A DNA stretch of 64,000 bases from Labilithrix luteola (GTDB taxonomy: Bacteria; Myxococcota_A; Polyangia; Polyangiales; Polyangiaceae): the NCBI RefSeq assembly GCF_001263205.1, contig NZ_CP012333.1:10459501-10523500 (forward strand). Reading direction: 5' to 3'. The position numbers and the translations under genes are program-made. Shown here one piece after another: positions 49,295-58,742 of the stretch. Each line of letters begins with the position of its first letter. Position 1 is the first letter of the stretch. Under the pieces are notes generated by a model. The model worked only from the letters and a program-made list of their open reading frames with translations, ran no database searches and was not told the DNA's origin.

Positions 49295-51622
49295 TCAGTC
49301 GATCTTCGGCGTGACGCCGAGCTCCTCGAGGAGCTGGTCGCCGCCAAAGGCCGCGTCGAGCAGCCAGAGCACGTAACGAATGTCGACGTGGATGCTGCGC
49401 GTGAGCGACGGCGTAAACACCCAGTCCGAGGCCATGGCCTCGTAGTTTCCGTCGAAGACGAGTCCCACGAGCTCGCCCTTGGCATTGAGCGTCGCCGAAC
49501 CGGAGTTGCCGCCGGTAATGTGCAGATCGGCGAGGAAGTCGACCGGCACCTCGCCGAGCTTCGCATCGACGTACGGACCGAACTTGCTCGCCCGCTGGGC
49601 CGCGAGCAGCGACGAAGGCACGTCGAAGGGCTCCTTGCCCTGGTTCTTCGCCACGACTTGCGAGAGCTTGGTGAACGGCTCGTAGAGCGGCGCCTCGGCG
49701 CTCGGGCGGTAGCCGCGAACCGTGCCGTACGTGATGCGAAGCGTGCCGTTGGCGTCCGGCGCGAACGCCTCCTTACGGAACGCGCGCATCGCTTCGATGT
49801 ACTTCGGCTTCAGCACCGCCATCCGCCCCACGAGGCGATCCTGACGGTCCTCCGCCTCCTTGAGGAGCGGGCGCAGCTTGAGCGCGAGCTGGATGAGCGG
49901 ATCGGTGCTCTTCTTCAAATCGGCGGTGGTCGCCTTCTCGAAGAGACCGGCGCGGACCTTGTCGTCACCGAGCGTCGTCTTCGCGTAGAGCGCGGCGACG
50001 GCCTTCTTGATCGCCTCCGGCGACGCGTCCTTCGCAGCTGCGCCCATGATGATGCCGAACGCCGCGGTGCGCTCTTTCTCGGGCGCCTTCGCGATGCGCT
50101 CGAGCGCGAGACCGAGCACCGCCTGATCGACCTTGGGATGGTAGCTCGTGGCGAGCGACGCGAGGCCCTGCTGCTGCCGCGGCCAGTTGCGCGTCTGGTA
50201 CTCGGGATCACGCTCGGCGTCGGGCTTGGTGCGCTCCTCGGCCATCCGGACGATGGTGCTCGCGGCTCCCATCAGTTTCGCGAAATGGAGCTCGTCGCGC
50301 AGCTCGGTGTCGGCTTCACGGTGCGCGGCGTTGCGCTCGACCTCCTTGGAGATGTCGTCGAGCACGGTGCCGTACGTCGCCTTGCGCGCCGGCTCGGCCT
50401 CGATGAACGCGCGCAGATCGCGCTCGGCCTTCTCCTTCTGCTCCGCAAGGCCGCCCTTCACCAGACCTTCGAGCTGGCCCTTCGTGTTGGTGAGGGCGTT
50501 GCCGAAGCGGCGCACGTACGACGTCGCGCGAATCTGCGCTTCCTTGTCGTCCTTCGTCACGTCGGCGAGGCGCGCGAGGTAGTCCTCGAAGAGCTTCTGC
50601 CGGCGCGGATATCCCCACGAGACGGCCTCGCTGACCTCGGTGCGCGTCTTGAGCGACGACGTGCGCCCCGGATACCCGGCGACGAAGACGAGATCGCCTT
50701 CGTGCAGCGGCTCCTTGGCGACGGGGACGAAATGCGAAGGATGGTAGGGAACGTTCTCCGGCGAGTAGTCGGCGGGCTTGCCGTCCTTGCCCACGTACGC
50801 GCGGAAGAACGAGACGTCGCCCGTGTGACGCGGCCAGCGCCAGTTGTCGATCTCGCCGCCGTAGTTGCCGACGCCCGAGGGCGGCGCCCACACGAGGCGC
50901 ACGTCGCGAATCTCGAGCTGCTCCGAGAGGAAGTAGTTCGCGCCCTCGTAGAAGCTCGCCACGCTGCAGCGGATGCTCGGGCGATCCTTCTCGCACGAGG
51001 CGACGATCTCCTTCTGCCGCTTCTCGATGGCCTTCTCGCGCGCCTTGTCGTCCGTGATCTTCGCGAGGCCGTCCGTCACCTTCGCGGTCACGTCGGTCAC
51101 GGCCTGCGTCACGAACACGCGTGCCTGCGGGCCGTTGTTCTTCTCTTCGCCGCGCGTCTTGGCGAGGAAGCCGTCCTTCAAGAGGTTCTGCGAGGGCGTG
51201 CTGTTGTGCTGGAGCGCTCCTGTCGCGCAGTGGTGGTTCGTCGCGATGAGCCCGTCTTTCGAGACGAACGACGCCGAACAGCCGCCCAGACTCACGATGG
51301 CCGAGAGAACACCCGAAGTCGGATCCGCGAGCGCGGCCGGGTCGATGCCAAGGCCGAGCTCGCGAAGCTTGGCCGCGTGCGCGGGCATCTGGCCCGGCAT
51401 CCACATGCCGCCCGGGTTGGCGAACCGAGGCAGCACAGGAGCCGTCGTCGGCGCGGTGGCGGGCGGCGCGGCCGAGCCCGAAGCCGCCGCCACGGGGACC
51501 TTGGCTTCGCCTTCCGGCCCACTTCCTCGGCCACACGCGGAAGAGCCGATGCCGAGCGCGAGGACGCTCAATGCCACACTCGAAACGCGACTCGGACTGC
51601 CGAGATGCCGACGGACGCTCAT
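49295..51622 (-). CDS. S46-family dipeptidyl-peptidase lipoprotein
   Basis: 775 aa from the ATG at 51622 (an ATG 18 bases upstream is possible). The signal ends IGSSAC, followed by a Gly/Ala/Pro linker. Catalytic residues of S46 exopeptidases are present: His in IATNHHC, Asp in NWRWPRHTGDVSF and Ser in TGGNSGSATL. These enzymes (DPP7/DPP11) remove dipeptides from the N-terminus of extracellular peptides in the periplasm. The preference at S1 (hydrophobic or acidic) cannot be read reliably. It fits a predatory or proteolytic lifestyle. Confidence 0.93.
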   Translation of the reverse strand: MSVRRHLGSPSRVSSVALSVLALGIGSSACGRGSGPEGEAKVPVAAASGSAAPPATAPTTAPVLPRFANPGGMWMPGQMPAHAAKLRELGLGIDPAALADPTSGVLSAIVSLGGCSASFVSKDGLIATNHHCATGALQHNSTPSQNLLKDGFLAKTRGEEKNNGPQARVFVTQAVTDVTAKVTDGLAKITDDKAREKAIEKRQKEIVASCEKDRPSIRCSVASFYEGANYFLSEQLEIRDVRLVWAPPSGVGNYGGEIDNWRWPRHTGDVSFFRAYVGKDGKPADYSPENVPYHPSHFVPVAKEPLHEGDLVFVAGYPGRTSSLKTRTEVSEAVSWGYPRRQKLFEDYLARLADVTKDDKEAQIRATSYVRRFGNALTNTKGQLEGLVKGGLAEQKEKAERDLRAFIEAEPARKATYGTVLDDISKEVERNAAHREADTELRDELHFAKLMGAASTIVRMAEERTKPDAERDPEYQTRNWPRQQQGLASLATSYHPKVDQAVLGLALERIAKAPEKERTAAFGIIMGAAAKDASPEAIKKAVAALYAKTTLGDDKVRAGLFEKATTADLKKSTDPLIQLALKLRPLLKEAEDRQDRLVGRMAVLKPKYIEAMRAFRKEAFAPDANGTLRITYGTVRGYRPSAEAPLYEPFTKLSQVVAKNQGKEPFDVPSSLLAAQRASKFGPYVDAKLGEVPVDFLADLHITGGNSGSATLNAKGELVGLVFDGNYEAMASDWVFTPSLTRSIHVDIRYVLWLLDAAFGGDQLLEELGVTPKID

Positions 51623-51905
51623 GGCCCGCCTACTTAGCAAATCCTCCTGCCGCGCGAAGCGTGGCGTCCGCCACGAACGTCAGCCCCGCGCGCAAGAACG
51701 CGCATCGCGAGGAGCCCCCCGCCGATCACACGGGTTGGTGGCCGACCATCCACTCGGCGGAGACAAGCTCTCGGGCCGCGCGCCGCCGCCATGAAAAAAG
51801 GTGGGACATCACCGCACATTGCGGCGAACACTGCTTGCCTTCGACGCAACCAACTGGCAAATCAGGCTCTCCTCCACGGGGGAGCTCGCGAAGGAAAAAG
51901 CACTG

Positions 51906-54182
51906 GTGGAGCAACCTGATAACGCAGGGCACCCTGCGAGCCCCGGCTCAGGCGGGCGTGGCGACAGCGACGAGTCGAGCGCACTCTCTGGTCTGCTCTG
52001 GTTTCTTCGTTCGCTGCGCAAGCACTGGGCGCTCATCGTCGCGCTCGTAGTCCTGTGTGGGGCGATCTCGCTCGCGTACTCGAAGTCGCTCCCGAAGGTT
52101 TACGAAGCGGGCGCCCTCATCGAGTTCGACCCGGACGTCATCAAGCCTCTCGGCAACAAGGCCGACCCGATGATCGGCTGGAGCGCCATCTGGGACACGC
52201 AGCAGTACTACGAGACCCAGTACAAGCTGATGACGAGCGATCGCGTTCTGTCGAACGTGATCCGCGATCTCTCGCTCCAGAACGACGTCGACTTCCTCGG
52301 CTACAAGCCGACGCAGCCCGTCCCCATGGACGATGCCGTCCAGATGCTCCGCGGTCGCCTCACCGTCGACCCGGTCAAGGGCAGCCGCCTCGTCTATCTC
52401 AAGGTCCAGGACTCGCACCCCGCCCAGGCACGGCGCCTCGCCGAGGCCGTAGCGCGCGCGTACATCCAGCAGAACCTGGACAAGATGCTCAATGCCACGA
52501 GCGACACGGTCACGTGGCTCTCGGGGCAGCTCGATCACTCGAAGCAGGAGCTCGAACAGACGGAGTACTCGCTCCACGAGTTCAAGAAGCAGAACGACCT
52601 GCCGTCGAGCACGCTTGAAGATCTCTCCAAGATGATCCGCATGGAGATGCAGGAGTACGACTCCGCTCTCACGCGCACGCGCATGCGTCATGGCGAGCTC
52701 GCGGCGCGTCACGCGGAGCTCGCCAAGATCACCGCGGACAATCCGGACCAGGTTCCCGCCTCCGAGCTCCTCAACAACGCCTTCTTGGGCGGCCTCCGCA
52801 CGCAGTACCAGAACGCCGTGCGCGAGCGCGCCGAGCTCGTCGCCGAAGGAAAAGGCGAGAACCATCCGGCGGTCAAGAAGGCCGACGAGAAGATCGCCCT
52901 CGCGAAAAACAGCCTGCTCGCCGAGGTCCGCAACATCCAGGGCGCCATCGCCCGCGACCTCGCGATCATCCAGCGCCAGGAGTCGGGCGAAGCCACCCTC
53001 CTCGAGGGTGCGCGCAAGAAGGCCGTCGAACTGAATCTGAAGGAGCTCGAGTTCCATCGCCTCGATCGCGTGCGTGCGCAGAGCGAGAAGCTCTACAGCG
53101 TCCTTCTCGAGCAGCTGAAGGAAGCCGACCTGCGCCGCATGATGAACACCAACAACATCCGGTTGGTGGACATCCCGGTCGAGCCGAAGACTCCCATCGC
53201 TCCGCGCGTCGCCGTCAACGTGGGCGTCGCCGTACTCGCCGGCCTCGTGCTCGGCATGGCGCTCGCTCTGCTTCGCGAGCAACTCGACAACTCCCTCAAG
53301 ACACCGCAAGACGTCGAAGAGAAGCTCGGCGTCACGTTCCTCGGGCTCCTGCCGGAGATCGCCGAAGACGAGAACGACGGCCCGCCCAACGGCAAGCGTC
53401 GACGCCCGCGCCGCCTCGAGACGAAGCTCGCCCCCGAGCTCCTCGTGCACGAGCGCCCCACCTCCGGAGCCGCCGAGGCCGCACGCACGCTGCGCACGAA
53501 CCTGATGTTCATGAACCCAGACCGGCCGTACCGCCGGATCTTGGTCACCAGCGCGGCGCCTTCGGAAGGCAAGACGACCGTTGCCGTCAGCGTGGCGGTC
53601 TCACTCGCCCAGGGCGGACAGCGCGTATGCATCGTGGATTGCGACCTGCGCCGCCCGCGCCTGCACCGCATCTTCGATCGCGCCGGTGACGTCGGCGTGA
53701 TGAACGTCATCATGGGTGAGTCGACGATCGCCGAGGCTGCCAAGCCCACGATCGTCCCGAACCTCTACTGCCTGCCGTGCGGCCCGATCCCGCCGAACTC
53801 CGCCGACGTCGTGGCGTCGGAGAAGTTCCGCAAGCTGCTCGACGATCTCTCGCAGCACTTCGACAGGATCGTGCTCGACAGCCCGCCGATCGTCGCCGTC
53901 ACCGACTCGGCGATCGTCTCCACCCTCACCGACGGCGTCATCTTCGTCATCCGCGCATTCAGGACCAGCCAGGCGCTCTGCCGCCAGGGCCTGCGCGCGC
54001 TGCGCGACGTCGACGCGCCGATCGCGGGCGCCGTACTCAACGCGGTCAATCTCAACCGCCACGAGTACAACTACCACCACTACTACTATTACAAGCGCGA
54101 AGGGTACGCCCCGCTCGTGGGGAGCGGCGCGGGCCACACGCACGCGATGGACGACGAGCGCCCCGCCTCGCCGCCCAACTGA
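51906..54182 (+). CDS. Polysaccharide-biosynthesis tyrosine autokinase (Wzc-like)
   Basis: 758 aa from the GTG at 51906, chosen for a GAAGGA site 8-9 bases upstream; an upstream GTG at 51801 adds 35 residues of non-coding character. Order: membrane helix (about 40-60), periplasmic Wzz domain with a long coiled coil (about 60-435), second helix (about 438-458), then the BY-kinase domain with Walker A APSEGKTT (about 551), Walker A' VDCDLRRPR and Walker B VLDSPPI. A Tyr-rich C-terminus (NYHHYYYYKREGY) is the autophosphorylation cluster. It controls chain length and export of capsule or exopolysaccharide. No wza, wzb or glycosyltransferase genes are adjacent. Confidence 0.92.
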   Translation: MEQPDNAGHPASPGSGGRGDSDESSALSGLLWFLRSLRKHWALIVALVVLCGAISLAYSKSLPKVYEAGALIEFDPDVIKPLGNKADPMIGWSAIWDTQQYYETQYKLMTSDRVLSNVIRDLSLQNDVDFLGYKPTQPVPMDDAVQMLRGRLTVDPVKGSRLVYLKVQDSHPAQARRLAEAVARAYIQQNLDKMLNATSDTVTWLSGQLDHSKQELEQTEYSLHEFKKQNDLPSSTLEDLSKMIRMEMQEYDSALTRTRMRHGELAARHAELAKITADNPDQVPASELLNNAFLGGLRTQYQNAVRERAELVAEGKGENHPAVKKADEKIALAKNSLLAEVRNIQGAIARDLAIIQRQESGEATLLEGARKKAVELNLKELEFHRLDRVRAQSEKLYSVLLEQLKEADLRRMMNTNNIRLVDIPVEPKTPIAPRVAVNVGVAVLAGLVLGMALALLREQLDNSLKTPQDVEEKLGVTFLGLLPEIAEDENDGPPNGKRRRPRRLETKLAPELLVHERPTSGAAEAARTLRTNLMFMNPDRPYRRILVTSAAPSEGKTTVAVSVAVSLAQGGQRVCIVDCDLRRPRLHRIFDRAGDVGVMNVIMGESTIAEAAKPTIVPNLYCLPCGPIPPNSADVVASEKFRKLLDDLSQHFDRIVLDSPPIVAVTDSAIVSTLTDGVIFVIRAFRTSQALCRQGLRALRDVDAPIAGAVLNAVNLNRHEYNYHHYYYYKREGYAPLVGSGAGHTHAMDDERPASPPN

Positions 54183-54204
54183 ACGTGAGGCGTCGCTCGT
54201 TCGC

Positions 54205-55362
54205 TCAGAAGCCGACGAGCACGCCGAAGTAGCCGCCGAGCGAGCCCATGCCTTGGGAGCCGTCCTGGAGGACGAAGCTCCCGTAGCCGCCGTCGACCAT
54301 CGCCTCGATGGCGAACTGCGGGCCGAACACGTGGCGATAGCCGCCGCGCAGGCGCAGGCCCCACAGGTTGCCGCCCACCTTGGAGCGCGAGACGACGAGA
54401 CGCTCGAAGTCGCCGCCGCCGCCGAGCACGATCTGGTCGCTCGCGTACTTCGTGAAGGGCAATCGTGCTTCGGCGCCGAGGAAGACCGTCGGACCACCGA
54501 GCGCGCCGTCCGAACCGACGTCACCGATGCCGCCGTAACCGACGTCCGCGATGAGGGTCACGGTGGGCCCGGTCGAATAGCGAAGCGAGAGACCGACGCC
54601 GTAGGCGAGATCGCTCGCGCCGTTCTTGTTGAAGAAGTAGCGCGGCATCATCAAGTACGCGCCGAGAATGAAGCCGTCGCCGTACCGCAGCGAAGAGTTC
54701 GCCGCCGACTCCTCGGCGTCTTCCTGCTTGCGGTAGTAGTCGTAGCTCTTCTCCTGCTCGCCCGCCCTGGGTCCGAGCACCTCGGACTGCTCCGTCTTCT
54801 TCGATCCGGCAGAGGCGCTCGGGCTCGCGGAGCTTCCGTTCATCGAAAAGCTCGCCTCGCCCGACGCCTGGACCGACGACGGCTCCTCGTCTTCGTGCTT
54901 CGTCTTCGACCGACCGCCGACCCCAACCTGCTCCTCGAGGCGACCGAGGCGATCGCGAATCTGGTCGGCGTCGGGCGCGTCAGGGCGCGCCATCAAGTAC
55001 GCGCGGTAGTCGTCGATGGCCGGATAGGGCTCGTCGAGCTTCTCGTGGCAGAGACCTCGGTCACGGCGGAGCGTGGGCTCGATGGTGACGCGGATGGCTT
55101 CATCGAAGGCGGGAATCGCGCCGGCGCAGTCCCCTGCCCTCATACGCTGACGAGCGGTCCGCGCGTTGGGACCGCCAGCCTCCTCGCGTCGCAGTGTGAA
55201 CTGGGTGCTCGAACGGGCTCCCGTCGGCGGCTTGGCGTTCCCGTTCGGCGGAGCGGCCTCGGCAACGAGCGGCGCGGCCACGACCAACAACCAAGACGCG
55301 CATGCGAGCACTCTGCGTGCGCCGCCACTCTCGAACGGGACCTTCCCGAGACCAAACCGCAT
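54205..55362 (-). CDS. TPR-containing outer-membrane beta-barrel protein (hypothetical)
   Basis: 385 aa. Signal peptide at about 1-36 (…LVAEA). One or two TPR-like helical repeats at about 65-140 (AIPAFDEAIRVTIEPTLRRD region), a Ser/Lys/Glu-rich linker, then from about 225 an alternating Gly/aromatic pattern with about eight strands, ending VLVGF with a terminal Phe as in outer-membrane barrels. It faces the Wzc-like gene (stops 22 bp apart). The function is unknown; an outer-membrane role with a periplasmic TPR scaffold is inferred. Confidence 0.7.
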   Translation of the reverse strand: MRFGLGKVPFESGGARRVLACASWLLVVAAPLVAEAAPPNGNAKPPTGARSSTQFTLRREEAGGPNARTARQRMRAGDCAGAIPAFDEAIRVTIEPTLRRDRGLCHEKLDEPYPAIDDYRAYLMARPDAPDADQIRDRLGRLEEQVGVGGRSKTKHEDEEPSSVQASGEASFSMNGSSASPSASAGSKKTEQSEVLGPRAGEQEKSYDYYRKQEDAEESAANSSLRYGDGFILGAYLMMPRYFFNKNGASDLAYGVGLSLRYSTGPTVTLIADVGYGGIGDVGSDGALGGPTVFLGAEARLPFTKYASDQIVLGGGGDFERLVVSRSKVGGNLWGLRLRGGYRHVFGPQFAIEAMVDGGYGSFVLQDGSQGMGSLGGYFGVLVGF

Positions 55363-55395
55363 GGGACGAAGGTTACGTCACACGCTCACGGCACT

Positions 55396-55446
55396 ACAAA
55401 AAACGCGGGAACGTCGACGCGCTTTCATGACGCGTCCGACGTTCCC
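55396..55446 (-). terminator. Strong rho-independent terminator of the CBM9-like gene
   Basis: On the minus strand a 15-16-bp stem (55431-55446 with 55407-55421, one bulged base, 9-base loop) is followed by TTTTTT (complement of 55398-55403). It lies 36 bp past the stop of the lipoprotein gene. Confidence 0.88.
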
Positions 55447-55481
55447 GGAACGTCTTCACCTGCTCTCAGGTCGCTCTCGGG

Positions 55482-56969
55482 TCAGTGGCCGGCGCCGCTC
55501 GGCACCGGACGGCCCAGGCGACGCATGAGCGCACCAGCGTCGACCGCATGCACCGCCCCGCCGTCGACTTTCACCGCCACGGGCTCGACCGCTGCGCCGG
55601 CGTCGGCGGCTTGTGAAGCGAGCCACTCCGGCGTCACCCAGCGGACACGACCGAAGCGCGACGACTTATGGAAGTTGCCCTGGCCGAGGATCGGGGACCA
55701 CGCCGTGCCGCCATTGCTCTTCATGGCGTAGAAGTTCATGCGCCATTCGTCGCCAGGCTTCGGCGGATGGTTCTTGGCGCCCTTCTCGAAGGCCTTCCAG
55801 GGAATCGCGGCCTCCACGGTGTAGCCGTCGTCCTTGTCGGCTTTGTTGTCGATCGTGCCGTGCACGACGACAGCGCTCTTGAGCTGCGGATCCCAGTCCT
55901 CGTGACCGAACGGCCCTTGAGGCTCGGTCTTCGGCGCGTTGTAGGCGTCGAATTGCGAGTGGAACATCTTGTTCTGCGGGTTGATCTGCAGCTCGTAATA
56001 GTCCTTGTTGTCCCCATCACCGTCGGGATCGATCATGATCTCCGCGGTGTCCTTGGTCCAGGTCATGGGGAGGCCCGTCGCCGTCCAATCCTTCGGCTGC
56101 GAGCCCTTGTCGGTGAAGTAGCCGACGACGTCGGGATCCTTCACTTCGATGAGCACATACATGTGCTCGTCATCCCAGAGCACCTTCGCCGAGCCGGTCA
56201 CCGGGTACGAGGCAGCGGACTGCCCCGTCCCCACATCGACAAAAGGGCCGGTGCTTGCAGCCGCCCCCCATGCCTTGTCGTCGCCCTTGCCATCGATCAC
56301 GATCTTCTCGCCAGCCGCGAGCTTGCCGACCTGCATCGTCGGGATGTCGTTCGCGCCACGCTTGCCGTCTTCCTTCTTGGCCGCGGGCACGCCCGTCTTG
56401 ATCTTGGTGACGATGGCGCGGTTGTCGCCGTCGGTCGGGCCGCTGAGCACGCGAAGGCGTGCGTCACCCTTCCAGATGCCTACGAAGATGGTGCTTTCGG
56501 GGCCGCGCAGCGTCTCCGGCATCGTGAAGGACTGCTCGTCAGCGTAGATCTTCCCGCGCTCCCAGCGATCGGGGCCGAGGATCTGACGGTTGCCCGAGAG
56601 CTCGCGGAGCGGACCGTTCGTGTCGAGGTTCTCCGGCTTCTCGAAGCCCTCGTGCTGGACGTGCGTGAAGAGCTGCCAACCGTCGTCGAGCGGCTCGTCG
56701 CAACGCCAGTAATAGGTGATCTTCACCGGCGTCTTCGGCGGCGCCATCGCGGGCTCCACCTTGTAGCCGACGAGGTGAACTCGGTTTTCGAAGTTCACGT
56801 CGGTCTTCTTCGCATCGGCCGGGACCGCGTCGAGGATGTACGGCTTGAGGCGCTCGCGCTCCTCGGCGCTGATCTGCTTTTTCCCGCCGACGCAGCCTCC
56901 GGCGACGACGAACGAGGTCCCGAGGCCGACAACGAAAGCAATTCGCGAAAAGCTTCGAAGCAAGGTCAT
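55482..56969 (-). CDS. CBM9-like carbohydrate-binding lipoprotein
   Basis: 495 aa. The start at 56969 follows an AGGAGA site, and the signal ends VVAGGC (Cys26). The N-terminal half has beta strands without a known name; the C-terminal half (about 220-470) follows the family-9 carbohydrate-binding pattern: KIVIDGKGDDKAWGAA, then VLWDDEHMYVLIEVKD and YYELQINPQNKMF, and the aromatic YTVEAAIPWKAFE. CBM9-like modules occur in many envelope proteins and do not always bind sugars. Surface or periplasmic face location. Followed by a strong terminator, so it is a single-gene unit. Confidence 0.82.
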   Translation of the reverse strand: MTLLRSFSRIAFVVGLGTSFVVAGGCVGGKKQISAEERERLKPYILDAVPADAKKTDVNFENRVHLVGYKVEPAMAPPKTPVKITYYWRCDEPLDDGWQLFTHVQHEGFEKPENLDTNGPLRELSGNRQILGPDRWERGKIYADEQSFTMPETLRGPESTIFVGIWKGDARLRVLSGPTDGDNRAIVTKIKTGVPAAKKEDGKRGANDIPTMQVGKLAAGEKIVIDGKGDDKAWGAAASTGPFVDVGTGQSAASYPVTGSAKVLWDDEHMYVLIEVKDPDVVGYFTDKGSQPKDWTATGLPMTWTKDTAEIMIDPDGDGDNKDYYELQINPQNKMFHSQFDAYNAPKTEPQGPFGHEDWDPQLKSAVVVHGTIDNKADKDDGYTVEAAIPWKAFEKGAKNHPPKPGDEWRMNFYAMKSNGGTAWSPILGQGNFHKSSRFGRVRWVTPEWLASQAADAGAAVEPVAVKVDGGAVHAVDAGALMRRLGRPVPSGAGH

Positions 56970-57016
56970 CTCTTCTCCTGAGAGGCGTACGGGCAAGATC
57001 GGACGTGAGCGAACGC

Positions 57017-58648
57017 TTACTTGCGATTCTTCTTGCGCGCGTCTTTCTCGCGCTTGCGCTGCGCCTTCTTGGCGTTCTTCTCGGACGCCGAGAGCGGCTT
57101 CATCTTCGTCATGCTGTCGGCCGGGTTGCCACCGCCGAGTCCGGGGAAGCCGCCCATACCGGGCATTCCGGGGAAGCCGCCCATGCCGGGGAAGCCACCC
57201 ATGCCGGGCATCCCAGGGAAGCCGCCCATACCAGGGAAGCCGCCGGCGCCCATCTGCTGCACGGCCTTCTTCATGTTCTTCATGGCGCCGAGCTGGCGCA
57301 TGCCGGGGATGTTCCCGAGCAAGCCGCCCATGCCGCCCATGTTGCCCATCATCTGCTTCATGAAGAGGAAGCGCTGGACGAGCTCGCTGACCGCCTGCTC
57401 CGGCGTGCCCGAGCCCCTGGCGATGCGGGCGACGCGCGACGGCTCGCGAATGAGCGCGTACGGATCGCGGCGCTCGAAGGACGTGAAGCTCGAGATCATC
57501 GCCTCGATCTTCACGAGCTCGCGGTCGTCGAGGTTCACGTCGGCCGGCAGCTGGTCCATCCCGGGGAGCTTCCCCATGATGTCCTTGAGGCTGCCCATCT
57601 TCTGGATCATGCGGATCTGCGCGAGGAAGTCGTCCAGGGTGAAGTCGCCCTGGAGCATCTTCATCGCGTCGGCGGCGGCCTTCTCCTGGTCGACGACGTC
57701 TTCGAAGTCCTTCATCAGGCCGACGACGTCGCCCATGCCGAGCACGCGGCTCGCCATGCCTTCGGGACGGAACTCCTCGAACTTGTCGGTGCCTTCGCCG
57801 ATACCGGCAAAGCGAACCGCCGCGCCCGTGACTTCCTTCACGCTCATCGCAGCGCCGCCGCGCGCGTCGCCGTCGAGCTTGGTGAGGACCACGCCCGTGA
57901 GGCTCAGGCGGTCGTGGAAGCCCTTCGAGACCTTGACCGCGTCCTGACCGATCATCGCATCGACGACGAGCAGGATGTTCTCCGGCTCGACCTTCGTCTT
58001 GATGTCGGCGAGCTCCTGCATGAGGGCTTCGTCGATCGCGAGACGACCGGCGGTGTCGTAGATGATGACGTCGCGACCGAGGCGCTTGGCTTCCGCCTCG
58101 GCCTTCTCGCAGATCGCGACCGGCGACTCGCCCGGGATGTTGAAGACCGGGATGTCGACGCTCTTGCCGAGCACTTGGAGCTGCTCGACGGCGGCCGGAC
58201 GTTGCATGTCGGCGGCGACGAGAAGGGGCTTCTTGCCGTCCTTCTGCAGGTAGCGCGCGAGCTTCGCAGAGCTCGTGGTCTTACCGGAGCCTTGGAGACC
58301 GACCATCATGATGCCGGTGATCCCCTTCTCGGCGAAGGTGAGCGCCGGGCCCTCGCCGGTCATGAACTCGATGATCTCGTCGTGGCAGATCTTGACGAAC
58401 TGGTCGGCCGCCGAGACCTTCATCGTCTCGCCGCCCTGCCCCTTGGCGCGGACGCGGACGACCTCACCGAGGGCCTTCTCCTTCACGCGGGCGAGGAAGA
58501 CCTTGACGACGCCGAGCTCGACATCGGCCTCGAGAAGGCTCAGGCGTACTTCGCGCAGAGCCGTCTCGATGTTCTGCTCGGTAAGCTCGGTCAGACCGGC
58601 AAGCCGGTTCTTTGCCTGGCGGAAGCCTTTGGCGATCGCGTCGAACAT
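57017..58648 (-). CDS. ffh: Signal recognition particle protein Ffh
   Basis: 543 aa (usual ~450). N domain about 1-85, GTPase G domain with G1 GLQGSGKTT (117-125), DTAGR and TKLDGDARGG, then the Met-rich M domain (about 330-460) that binds signal peptides and 4.5S RNA. After it comes a repetitive Gly/Phe/Pro/Met segment (GGFPGM units) and a Lys/Arg-rich end (KRKREKDARKKNRK-like). With 4.5S RNA and FtsY it targets membrane proteins. Essential and conserved; the 4.5S RNA gene is not in this window. The tail repeat is coded by a duplicated DNA segment. Confidence 0.97.
   Translation of the reverse strand: MFDAIAKGFRQAKNRLAGLTELTEQNIETALREVRLSLLEADVELGVVKVFLARVKEKALGEVVRVRAKGQGGETMKVSAADQFVKICHDEIIEFMTGEGPALTFAEKGITGIMMVGLQGSGKTTSSAKLARYLQKDGKKPLLVAADMQRPAAVEQLQVLGKSVDIPVFNIPGESPVAICEKAEAEAKRLGRDVIIYDTAGRLAIDEALMQELADIKTKVEPENILLVVDAMIGQDAVKVSKGFHDRLSLTGVVLTKLDGDARGGAAMSVKEVTGAAVRFAGIGEGTDKFEEFRPEGMASRVLGMGDVVGLMKDFEDVVDQEKAAADAMKMLQGDFTLDDFLAQIRMIQKMGSLKDIMGKLPGMDQLPADVNLDDRELVKIEAMISSFTSFERRDPYALIREPSRVARIARGSGTPEQAVSELVQRFLFMKQMMGNMGGMGGLLGNIPGMRQLGAMKNMKKAVQQMGAGGFPGMGGFPGMPGMGGFPGMGGFPGMPGMGGFPGLGGGNPADSMTKMKPLSASEKNAKKAQRKREKDARKKNRK
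57137..57250. repeat. Tandem repeat inside ffh coding for GGFPGM-type units
   Basis: A 45-bp block (coding GGFPGMGGFPGMPGM) is present twice with few changes, followed by a partial copy. It explains most of the ~90 residues by which this Ffh exceeds the usual length. Confidence 0.8.
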
Positions 58649-58742
58649 TTCACCGTGCCGCTTACCACGGGGACGCGGGGCCGAAAAGAACGGGCGAACG
58701 CTCCCTCGGCCGCGGTCGTCTCCCGGGCCCGGCCGCGGCGCG

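Noticed and set aside
51623..51905. Riboswitch or c-di-GMP aptamer before the Wzc-like gene
   Set aside because: I looked for conserved aptamer core sequences and found none.
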